NCBI GenBank assembly: GCA_037893225.1
Contig: JAZGUH010000185.1
Span: 1,860,001 to 1,924,000 of the forward strand
Source of the DNA: Hippasteria phrygiana
Taxonomy: Eukaryota > Echinodermata > Asteroidea > Valvatida > Goniasteridae
DNA: 64,000 nucleotides
Direction: 5' to 3'
In this document: one piece after another, positions 11,437-23,000 of the stretch
Layout: each line of letters starts with the position of its first letter
Position numbering within the stretch: position 1 is the first letter of the stretch
Translations under genes and position numbers: made by a program
The notes under the pieces: generated by a model
Seen by the model: only the letters and a program-made list of their open reading frames with translations
Database searches by the model: none
Told to the model about the DNA's origin: nothing

Positions 11437-12760
11437 ATGGCAACACGACCCCCGGACAAAAACGCAGGTATGTCACTCAACTTCTGCTAAAATAAATGTT
11501 TGTTTTATCACTTATTAATTGAATAATAATAATAACAACAACAATAACAATTTATCTTACTGCTTTATATAATGGGGCGACTTTGCCTATAATAACTCGA
11601 AATAGGCGACATCGGTGTCGCCCTTTTATAGCATTTTCCCCACCTGCCTTCCTAAAAAATACTTCAAAGGGGCGACTTTCACATTGGGGCGACACCAACT
11701 TTGTCGCCCTAACCGAGCAAGTCGCTCAAACCGACAGTCTGTAGCAATATGTGTCTCCCCAACATAGCATTAGTAAGTTAAATGCGCGCACTTTTAGAGC
11801 GCATAATTATATTCATCAATACGTACTATTTGCCCCTGCTTTTTTAGATTACGCTTTAGCGCCCGCTATTGGTGGTCTACGTCGATGCATGCGTCCTTTG
11901 CTGGGTGCACCACATTAACTGCGCCATACTGATTAGCATAAATTGTAAACCCACAATTTGTTTTGAATAATACATTTTTGGGGGTCATGCAATTGATAGA
12001 TTGTGTAATTATGATCAGCTATCATAACCTTGGGGTTCTGTGCTTCAACTTTTGTGAAGACTTGATAAATTTTGGCTTTAAAATTTGTCCTTTTTGGCTT
12101 GGCAAGTGGACGGATGCTTTATGAAAAATATGGCAGCCAAGCCGGTTTTGGGAAAAACCACATTTTCGGGGTGGTATTTTCTTGGGATAATTAGCCAAAA
12201 TTCTCAACGGCTGACCTGTCAAAAATTGAAAAGAATTTGACAGATTAAGATTCAAACTATAATTTTTAGTTGTGTCACTGAGAGACTCCTGGATAGGGAT
12301 TTTTTCACTGTGAAGTTAATGGATTTTACACTAAGGTCAATTAATGGGAGTTTACATGTGGTGCGCCCTAAAGCGCGTGATTCTGCGCCCCTTTATAACG
12401 GTTGGCGGCTTGACTTTTCGATGGCCCAACTTGCACTACTCAATCACGAACAAGCTTTAATTGTCTTCTATACCCTTGCCCTTCAGAAAAATACAGAACA
12501 AAGAGTCAATCGTGGGCGAGTAGAGTGACGCTTAGGAGATCATGCATGATGAGCCATTGATGAAAGGTTGTGGAGATCATTTCAGTTGCGGTACATGTAT
12601 TTCATAGACTGGTTGCATTGACCATATACAATGTTGTTTTTTTTTTTTAGGTGCAAAGGAGAGAATTGAATACCAACCGGTATTTCTTTACCTCCGTAAA
12701 CACTGGGCCAACCGACTCCCCCAATACACAGTTCTGACAGCCAACTACGATTTTTGCTAA
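11437..12760 (+). CDS. Two-exon small open reading frame, 46 codons, unrecognised
   Basis: Exon 1 coding is 11437-11467 (MATRPPDKNA plus one base) with donor GTATGT. Exon 2 is 12651-12760, preceded by a 13-base T tract and AG. The junction is in phase and restores a Gly codon. The second exon encodes AKERIEYQPVFLYLRKHWAN and then RLPQYTVLTANYDFC before TAA. The start has a good Kozak context (G at -3 and +4), and a frame stop lies upstream (TAG at about 11398). An AATAAA follows 57 bases after the stop. The peptide is basic with no obvious membrane segment or signal peptide. I do not recognise the family. It could instead be the 3' end of a longer gene whose earlier exons I missed. Confidence 0.5.
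11560..11735. repeat. GGGGCGAC/GTCGCCC repeat cluster
   Basis: GGGGCGACTTT and its inverse GTCGCCC recur five times within 170 bp of the small gene's intron, forming potential hairpins. Function is unknown; it may be a degraded inverted-repeat element. Confidence 0.4.
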
Positions 12761-12816
12761 GCTGACGCTGTATAGAATGTAATTATGTGTACACATGCTG
12801 TGCTTGAAAAATCTAT

Positions 12817-12822
12817 AATAAA
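12817..12822 (+). promoter_or_regulatory. Poly(A) signal AATAAA of the small two-exon gene
   Basis: A canonical hexamer 57 bases after the TAA at 12758-12760, in an AT-rich setting. It supports 12651-12760 being a genuine terminal exon. Confidence 0.6.
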
Positions 12823-12829
12823 AGAAAGA

Positions 12830-13890
12830 AAAATTGAGCGGAATCTAACCGATTTGTTATATTTGTTACAATTTGTTAATTTTAGAATTGCTGTGCGCCG
12901 AGAATTTAGAGCTCCGTTTTGAGATCATCAGATTTTCATCTGACCGATTGTCTTTGTCAATATTGATTTTTGCCTGTAATTTTTTTTACGAGCACACAGT
13001 GCAGCTTTGTACGTTAGTAAAATCTTGGCTGGTAATCGACTATCTCTAATATGGCCCCCAAAACAAGACATGTATATGCCTATATGCACAGTCATGAGTA
13101 CAATTATTTTCAATAGGATCTGAGTGATGAAACACGACAGGTAAAAATTAACGATTTGGTCTGTTGTGTTGCTGTGTCTCGCGTGTCTGAAGTTTTAAAA
13201 GAAAGGTGCGTGCATTCATCCATGGTGCCATCAAGTCTTGCAGGACAGTATATTTAGTTTTTTTCCTTAGCCATTTGCTTTGCTGTTAATTACAGCATCT
13301 AGACTTGCATTCGATACTATCATGGATGGCCTTTCATCATAATAGTTCACCCGTTCAAACTTCACATTCAACATCCTGGCTTCATTCTTACCCGTACCCG
13401 CAATTCCGATTTTCTGGTTTAAAACGTTGACACTTCTATTCTTGTTCCAAAATTTGCAACAAGAATAAAAGTGGCAAAGATCAAATGTGTATGAATAAAC
13501 CTGGATATTAACTGCCATGCCGCGTGATGTCGAAAATAGGCTGCCATTGGCCGCTCACAATGTGGGATCATATCCAGCCTGGTCACGTGGTGTGCGTAAA
13601 ACGAAATCCCCGAGGGTTAAAAACTTGGAACATCTCGTGACGGTCGCGCACTCGACACCTGTGGTAACACCAGCGAATGGGATACGCCTGCTAGGAAAAT
13701 CCGCGATTTTGCCTGGTGAGAATATCGGTGGACTTTCAGTTTCATTGTAGGTCAAAGTCCATGATCCAATTGCGGTTGCCAGCAGTTCTCGACCAGGAAC
13801 TCTATGTGTAGCATTTGATACATCTTCGCTGCTTTATTTATTTTGGTGTTTTGTTTTCATTAAAAAAATCGCTGCATCTTCGCCAGGAGG
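12830..13890. other. Upstream region of Rh gene 2
   Basis: This presumably contains the promoter and 5' UTR of the second Rh gene. A CpG-richer block lies at 13515-13740. ATCTTCGC is repeated at 13820 and 13876 just before the start codon. An 83-codon open frame on the - strand (13267-13518) has no recognisable domain. No TATA box could be assigned. Confidence 0.4.
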
Positions 13891-14083
13891 ATGGCCTGGA
13901 CTCGTGGAAAGCTGACCCTGCTACTGCTGGCCTTTCAAGCGGTGTTTCTCGTGCTCTTCGGCGTGCTGGTAGAGTACGATCCTACGGCCGATGCGAGGAC
14001 GAAGTCCGGGGGAGGGGCTCATGGGGAGGAGGATGGGGGTGACCTAGCGGGCTTCAAAAATCCCGTGGACCTCTACTATCCAA
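13891..14083 (+). CDS. Rh gene 2, coding exon 1
   Basis: The ATG has A at -3 and G at +4 (GGAGGATGG) and begins [20 protein letters not shown]. Residues 7-28 form helix 1. A Gly/Asp/Glu-rich loop follows, then KNPVDLYYP. The exon ends with one base over at donor GTAAGT. N-termini of the form W-x-R-G-K-L-hydrophobic are usual in this family. Confidence 0.92.
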
Positions 14084-17000
14084 GTAAGTTTTGTTTTGAA
14101 ACCCAGTTTTAAGGCACAATATCTCCATTCGCGACCTCTTCACCAATAAGGTCGACATTTTAGTCGAGCATCCTGTGCCGGAAATACAGCAAAGCAAGGG
14201 TGCTGGTGAGTCTGGTGAAGATCTTTTAAACACAAAATGAATGCCAAGGCATAGTGGAATCCGACTATTTTAGATAAATGCTAGGATATCGTCTGCTGTT
14301 TTTCTAGCTAAAAGTAATATCCGTATCGTTGCTTTTAGGTAAAGGGCTAAAAATTGACACCCTCAAATTAGCTAAGATGGCTTTGTTACTAACTACTACT
14401 CAAAATGCCTCTTCGTGTCATTTTCCCCCCAAATCTCACTTAGTCTAAAGTGAAAATTCATTTATAGGTTTTCCCGGGCCAATTTCAACAAATGTCAACA
14501 ACAAAAAGACATGAAATGAGTGAATTGACACATGAAACACTGAAAGCAACGAAAAGGAAAATTGTGAGCTCAAACAAGCCATAATTCACATTTAAATTGA
14601 ACACTCAAAATGTGAATTTGACTGCTCACAGAGTAACGAAAAAAAACACACAATCAAATACAAAAACCTGTGTGCTTCGATGACTTAATTTAATTGCACC
14701 ATTTGGAAATATAATGGTGGAATGCCTAAAAAGAAATACAAAAGTTATGTAGCACTTTAGTGACTAACTGGGGTAAACTTTGCATAAGCTTGCGTAGCAA
14801 CAACTACTTCATCAGTTGCAATGAAGAATATTGAAGTTAAGTACTTTTCTTTAATCTTCTGACCATTCATGAAGGGGTTTGGATGAACACATCTCTTGAT
14901 GACAGTTTTATACTTTTGTTCATTCCGTGACAGGCCCCTGCTTATCTTATTCTATTTTCTCAATCTATTTCCTTATTATATGTCTTCTTTTTGTATGTTG
15001 GTTTCTTAGTTTTTCGTTATTTTTTCATTATGTCTAAAGATTTAAAATAAAAATAAATAAAAGGGGTTTAAAGGGAATAGTGTAAGCAAAAATTTAGCAA
15101 ACATCAAAAACAAAACAAATTATTATGAAATACCTAATTGACTGGAGTGTTAGTTATTGAATGCATGGAGGTCCTACCTCCATGGTTAATGCATACTGTA
15201 ACATCATGGCACCTGGTGTGTTGACATTTTCAAGAAAAGTGTTTTTTTGTATCAATTTCCAACACTATATTTTAGTCACTCCACTGAATTTACAAAGCAA
15301 AGTGGAGTTAAAAGAACAACTTAAAAACTGACTAAACAAAAATAAAAACAACAATCGGTGGCTGCGTTGACAACGTGCAAATTTACGCTTTGTTTTATGC
15401 CTATTTTTTGGAGGTGGCCCTTTTATAATTGCCCCAACAGCATTTAGGTCTTATTTTAAATATATGTAGGCCGAATGCTTTGTGCAAAAAAGTACTACAG
15501 ATATGCACAATTGCGAACATAAACAATGATCCAGTACTGATACTGTACAGCGCCATGTGTACATTGTACAGTTGTACACGTATTTTTGTTTTGCTGTACA
15601 CGTGAGGACTTTCCATTATTCCCTTATAACCCATCCCAATAGACTAAGCACACGTTCCCAGCAAACACAAAACGTTTAAAAAACGTTTTGGTTAGGTTCT
15701 ACTAGGTCACTTACGTCTTCGTCTTAAAAGGACGTTTTTAAAACGCGTATAAAACGTTGCAGATTACGTACAATTCAGAGGTTTTTCCAGGACGTTCTAA
15801 CAACGTTTTGCGGACGTTAGAAAATGTACCTACATGAAACGGTCTTTTGCGAAGTTTGAAAAACGTTTTTCGGACGTCAGAAAATGTACATAAATTAAAC
15901 GGTCTTCTAGTGACTTTTAAAAACGTATTTCCCCAAACTTTGAAATCAAACGTACAGAAACTAACACAAAACGTCCTGTTTCAAAAACGTTTTGGTTAGG
16001 TTCTGTATAGGTTACTTACGTCTTCGTCTTCAAAAACGTTTTTAAAACGTGTCTTAAACGTTTCAGTTTACGCATAACTCGGAGGTTTTAAGTACGTTTT
16101 TCCAGAACGTTCGCGTAACGTTTTTTGGAGGATGCAAATACCAACATTAAACGTTCTTTTGTGACATTTAAAAAACGTTTTTTTTTCTGGACGTACCAAC
16201 TGACCAATCAGAACTGAGGAAAATTATGTTCACAAAAGTCATGTTAAATGTTGGTGTTTAGTCTAAAATCACACTTTCTTGAACATAATGTGTAATTATT
16301 CAAACAATTTTACATAGAAATATGGATTTTTTTGCAAACATAGGTGAACAATTGTATTAAATCTAATTTTGTATTCAAATATTGTAATTGTTCATGGAAA
16401 ACCATGACTTCATCATGGCAGGAAAAGTTGAATATAAAGGTAACTCACGACTATGCCTAGTTTGTAGTGTGTAGTAGGTTATCGTATTTGTATACATTCG
16501 TAGCTATATATATCGTATTTTTTGCATATATAATCCCAGCCAGCAAGCCCAAAACGTGTCGAAAACGTTAAATGGTTTGCTGGGGTTTGCCTGTCCTCAC
16601 ATTTTCCGGAACAAAGAAATAAATGTGAGGACAGTATTGTTCCCTTTGTTATACCCTCTTTTCTGTCCTCATGTGTAATGCAATACCATGACACGTCCGT
16701 AGAGCATGTGTGACAAATATATCTAAAATGTGTTTACTCCTGGATTTTGATGTGTCTCAAGCGTTCATAATTCTGGGACAACAGTGCAGAGGTGCATGTG
16801 TGCCAACACTTTTCACAGAGTGCAATATACTGAAATATTTCAGGCGCCATTGAACATTTTATGTGGAGTCTGCATACGGTGAATAATGATAGCGACATAA
16901 AGAATCTGTACCATTGCCTTGTAGGCAGCAGAAGGAACCCCTTGTAAAAAACACAAAAAACAACAATACAAAAATAACTTAGAATATCACATCAACGATG

Positions 17001-20000
17001 TTTGAGGAAATAATTGTTTAGAAATTAGCTGTTTCATAGAATCCACTGAGTCTTCTCCGAAGAAAATGTAACAACGTTTGGATTTTTGGAAACAAGATTA
17101 TTGAGACAACAATGTTTTGGTTTTTTTTCGTTTTTTTCTTTTCTTGTTTTATTAATCATTCAATGAACAAAGAAGGCAATGATTACAAAAATCACAGAGC
17201 AATTACAAAAAAAACAAGCAATTGAGTAATGATTAAGAATTTAGATAGGAGTACCAGCAGCTAAAAAAGTACTGATGAAAAGTTGCCAGCCATGTAAGGA
17301 AATTAGGAACAAGATTGGGAATACATGTACATGCACATGCACAAGAAAGCGCAAAGTTTAAAAACTAAAAGACCACTTTTTGTAATGGAGAGTCAGGGTT
17401 TTCTTTCTTTTTGCAATTCTATTATTCAACATCTTTCTGGTTTCTTAAAAACAATTGCAAACCGGTGTATAGGAGGGCCTCAAATTTTGAAATCGACATC
17501 TTTAAATAAAATACTTGGTACAAAGAAAAACACATGTTAGGAATTGACTATTAGGAAAACCAAACATAATTTCAAATTTGCCAATATTAATGTTGCCATG
17601 GAGACAACAATGTTATGCTTCTGTTGACAGAATCAGTGTTAAAATGAATAAAATTGCTTTCCCATATATTACTAAATCTTTAACTTATATTTTTAACCTC
17701 TCAATAAGATGCGAGCAATACCCTAAAGATTGGAAACACGCCTTGGTAACACCAATTCATAAGGGAGGAGAAAAATGTAGTACAAGTAATTATCGGCCTA
17801 TTTTTATACTGCCACTTATCTCTAAGATTCTAGAAAGATGGGTGCACTCGGCAGTATATAGCTACCTCGATGATAACAATTTGATACCTAGTTGCCAATC
17901 GGGATTTAGACCCTTGCACTCAACTGAAAGCACTCTACACGATTTAACAAACAAGTGTTTTGAGGCTATGTAGCAAGGTGAAGTTACAGGTAGCGTGTTC
18001 ATAGATCTCAGTAAAGCTTTTGATTGTGTGGATCATGTAATCCTACTAGGCAAATTGAAGAAGCTGAATTTGTCATCTTCTGTAATTAATTGGTTTAAGT
18101 CGTACCTAGGCGGTCGTAGTCAGTCTGTAAATATTAAGGGCACAATATCGAAGGTCTTTCCCATAGACATAGGCGTTCCACAAGGGTCGATCTTAGGGCC
18201 ATTTTTATTCATTGTTTATAGTAGTGATTTTCCATCTTGTATACCCAAAAATTGCAACTTATTTATGTATGCAGATGACTCCACGTTAACGTGTAGCTCC
18301 TCTAGTATTAACGAAATAGAAAGGAACTTGAATGTAGCTCTTGCTAGTAATCATAACTGGTGCCTAAGAAACAAACTAGCATCAATTGCCAACAAAACCA
18401 AATGTATGCTTATTGGTTCAAGGCAGAAAATATCCAACGTCGACCTGAACGTGTGCATTGCTGATAAGGTTATCGAAAAAGTAAAATCTTGTAAATGCTT
18501 GGGTGTAGTTGTTGATGAAACATTAAGTTGGGGTACACATGTTGAATACGTCAGGAAGACTGTTTCGTCTAAATTGGGTGTGTTAAACAGAATTCGTAAT
18601 TACGTTCCCCAAAGCAGCCTGCACGCACTCTTTGTATGTTTAGTTATGCCATCTTTAGAGTATTGCTGTACGGTGTGGGGAGGAAGGTACATATCTCACG
18701 ACAATACCCTCAACAAATGTCTCAAAAGAGCCGCACGGATAATCCTTAAATGTACCTCCCTCACCCCCTCAGCTGATATGTTTGCCAGACTAAATTGGAT
18801 TCTTTTAATGAAAGAGTTCAGTCCAAAAAGGCTATCCTTGTTTTCAAAAGCCTTAACAAAATGACTCCTTTGTACATGACAAATCTGTTCACACCACTTA
18901 CAGTGATTCGTGAAACACGACAATCGACCCAAATGGCACTGAAAGTTCCTTTCGCTAAAAAGGAATGCTACGTGACAAGTTTCGCTGTGAGTGGTGCCAG
19001 TATATTGTAACGTCTCTTTGGGAGTCGTTATCAAGAAGTGAAACATGAAGGCGGATGTAGACTTACACACAAATACTAGCTGTTTTATTTACACAATTAT
19101 GTACATCTCAGAGTTATTTACATCTCAAGAGAGGGCGTACTTCAATGACCACGGACGTGGGCGAACGGGACGTGACTGATGTTGGTAGCGAATAACTTTG
19201 ACACTGTGTGGTCATATCAGTATAGTGTGTGTGTGTACGTGTGAGCGCACAACAACTGTAAGGACAACTGTGCTGTTGACGTGACCTAGCATGTCTATAC
19301 TGTCTGTATGCATGGCTACATATACATGGCTATCGTAATACCAGGCTCGTGACAGAGCATGTGAGAGAACTTTCCCATGCCTCGCTAGGGCGAGAATGAT
19401 TGTCCGAGGCCTCGATTTCCACCCCTTATATTAAGAATTGAGAGGGGTGTGTCAGGGTCTTATCCAATGGGAGCATCGGATCTACTGGGTTATCAACCCG
19501 TGACAATGATCATGAATAAGTGATGATGTGCACAAAGTCAATGGGGAAAATCTCTATGGGAGTTTACACACACTTGTAATGGTGTGTACAAAGTGAATGG
19601 GGGAAACCTCTATGGGAGTTTACGCACACTTCTGGTCTCGGCTGACTTAGACGTTTTGGTGGAGGAATGTCCGAGAGTGAAAGTAAGCGGGTCAGTGTGG
19701 GTCACTGATGGGTGCGTTACGGGGGACTGTTTCAGTAGGAAAGGGTAGGAGGGAAACTTCCTCGTTACATAGGGTTGTGTACAACACTTAGTCTCTGGGC
19801 GGATAGGAAATATCCACGCAATGTCTATGGGGTAAAACTCGCAGAGAGGGAAAGTAATCTGACCTCTGTGTGCCGTCGCAGGACACGGTTTATAAGGTAG
19901 TGGGTTGGCAGGGTACACTCGCTGAGTGTTTGGGGCACTGTGGAGTCTCATGCACGGGCTAAGGTATGTGAGGGGAAACTACATCGACTCCGGGACGAGT

Positions 20001-23000
20001 GTATGGGAAAATGGCTAAGTTAAACTAGGGCAAAGGGTATGCACTTGCTACGTGGCAATGAGATCTGTCTGCATAGCGGGCAGTGCATTAACTTCGCGCT
20101 GTGTGGGGACTAAGTGTAGATCGCTGCATGCGTTCAGTATGCTTGCATTGATCCATGATTGAACTATAGGTAGGAAAAGGATACTGGGGAAAGGGTAACT
20201 CAAAATGGGTTGAATGCGGGGACGCAACACTATGGAATAATCTGCCTGAACAAATGAGAACCATAAACTCCTTAAGTACATTTAAATCGGAGCTACGTAA
20301 AGCCATCTGTCAGTGATATTTCTGTCATTTACGCTAATCTGCGGAGTTATAAACTTGGTTGCCAAAATACTTTGGAGCCGGATGGGAATTTCCCCTTGTT
20401 TTTCACCCTAAAAGGTTTAATTATATGGGTAAGGTTGTCTCCACAAGGAATTTTGTGTACAAAGTCTATGGGGGTTTGCTTAAGTACAGGGACAAAGGGG
20501 AGAACAATGCCATGTCTCCACAAGAATGCAAAATCGCGGACTTGTGGTGTGAAAAATCCTATTGAAATTTAAGTTAATTCATGCACATAATACACGTACT
20601 TCAGGTGCAACTTCAGATGCATGGATGAACACGTCATAAATGGCAGCGCAGCGCACGTTTAGCATAGTCAGCTGTTTACTTAGCACTAAAGAGACTCTTT
20701 TACAAACCCGGAAGTGCGCAGATCGGTACTATTTTCGTCAATTTTTAATTTGTCTATATAGGGTTAGGGTTAAGATGAGGTTTAGTGTTTTTCTATTTCC
20801 GTTTTCGGTATGAATTCACAATGTTACTACAAAAAATGCCTCATAGGTAAAGAGTTGGGTTTTCATGCAAGTCGGAATGCATATGACACAGGTTCACTGA
20901 CCGTGGTATCACGTGAATATCCGACTCTTTTAATACTCATAATTCATTGCATGGTGAATTTTGTGACGTGGGAAAACTGACTTATGACTTGACTTGGAAA
21001 AAGAAAGAATTAACTTGAGATCTGACTTGGAACAGTTTGCCTTGTGACTTGCCTTTACTTGGGGAAATGACTCTTCTCTTGACTTGGAAAAAACGTATGA
21101 GCTGGAGAGTAGGTTCAGTCTCCTGAAGACAAACAGAGCGCACTGTTCGAACACTGATCTCCACAAAATCTGGATAGCTCATTGACCGTTGCGCGCTGGA
21201 CGAACAACTGTCGCCTGGAACATCCATAAATCATCGCTGTTATTATACGCCATGCTTTGTACTAGACTTTCGCGCATCGCGTGGTGGAAAAGATGTGGTG
21301 GGTGGTGTCGTCAACTTGAACAGCCAATCATCTGTCCAGATGTTTATACATGGAGATCGGTGTGTTCGAGACATTATTCTCACCATCGGCTCTTTTCAGA
21401 GCCAACACTTCCTCACAAAATATCCATGGCGTGCCGGCAACCCAGTACTTTCCCACGCAAAACTTCAAACCAATACCTAAAAGCGTATGACTAATGGCTT
21501 AAAGGTAGTGTACATGATTGGTCATTGTTGCAATTTTCAGAAATGGGCGGATTTGGGGGTTAGTATTTTATAGGAAATATCGTTCCACTGACCTGTTCAA
21601 AGTTTTGAGTTGTTGGATGCCGAAAAAAACGAGAGAAAAACGGCGTTCGTTTTCAACCGTCGGGCTGAAGATAGCCTTTAGTCAAGGCTCGCGTGGCTAC
21701 CTTGGCGCGTGACGCGCCCTGGATATGTCGGCCATAGATATAGAATTAAAAAGATGCCAGCGTGTCCGGGACGCGCCACTCGTCCTGGTAGCCACGCGCG
21801 CCTTGACTAAATGCTACATTTGTTATAGAGGTTAGTTTTCCAACGATGGCCGGCCGGCAATCGTTGGAAAACGATATAAATTTCCACTTTTCTTGACAAC
21901 GACAGCACACCTGGTGCCATCATTTCACAGGATAATTGACACTATATTATACAACGCTTAATAAATCAGGCGTTGTATAAAACAAATAATGAATGTTTCA
22001 CATTCGTGCAATTCGCCTCGTGGAATAGAACATTCAATCTGTCACCTCATGAAATTATTCTTACCATTGCACTAATTAACATTCATTATTTGTATACTAT
22101 TAACTTGCAGTCTTGTAAGGTATTTCGTAATAATTCAGTAAAAACAAATTTAGAGGATTACCAATCGTGTACACTACCTTTAACTTGGTTACAATTGAAT
22201 AATTGTGACAAGTAGCATTGGGACTTGCCTTGACTTGGCAAAATTACTTTACTCCAAACCATAGGCGTTGCAAAGTCATTTTTATGGGGGGGGGGGGGTA
22301 GACGTGAAAAGGGGCACTCGATATATCGGGGGTACTAACATTTTTCAGTAGGGGCACTAACATTTTTCAGTAGGGGCACAGGGGGCACTATAATTACCAA
22401 TGAGGACACACTAGGGCCAGCAGCATGAAGGGAATTATTTTAATGTTGCGTCGATTGTGTACTTGTACGCCTATTTTGACTCATTTAGCCTTCGCGGTTA
22501 AAACTACGTTTACGCAAGCAGTCTAGTGCGCTTTGTTCCTCATAATAGCTCAGACGTTCAAGGTTGTGGGCCATGGGGTACTAGTAGGACCGCGTTCCCA
22601 CTCGAATTGGGAAAAGGTGGATCAAGATCCGGCATTTTGGTGTGACCGTTGTCTAACCGCAACGAAACCGCAAGTCGCGTTCCCACTTATGCTTGATCCA
22701 CCTTTTCGAACGGAAGTGTCGAGTCCAAAAGGTCACCGAGTTCGGTATTACGCATGCGCCTTGCTGAGCGCGCGCTGTGTGGCTGCGTTGCATGCTGGGA
22801 CGGGTCAAATACATGTGCGATGTTTTGATGTTCGAAGTTTCAACATGGAGGAAGAAATCCAAATGCTTCTCGGTCTGATTTTGCCCATGGATGCGGAGAG
22901 CAGTCCAAACTTAATCGTAATATTATAAGTACTGACTCGAATCGGATCGTAAAACGTATTTTCTTCAAACTTTGCTACGGTTGTTGTTCTATGACACGCT

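Larger units (their letters stand above)
21499..22183. mobile_element. piggyBac-like MITE with TTAA ends, carrying a nested MITE
   Basis: The left end TTAAAGGTAGTGTACATGAT and right end ATCGTGTACACTACCTTTAA are inverted complements with one mismatch, beginning and ending in TTAA (21499-21502, 22180-22183). The interior contains a separate MITE (21672-21816) and hairpins at 21835-21872 and 21947-21980. CAAATAATGAATGTT at 21982 has an inverted partner at 22078. No transposase is visible. Confidence 0.78.

Noticed and set aside
13267..13518. 83-codon - strand frame upstream of Rh gene 2
   Set aside because: No domain, no clear promoter or poly(A) signal, and divergent overlap with other short frames.
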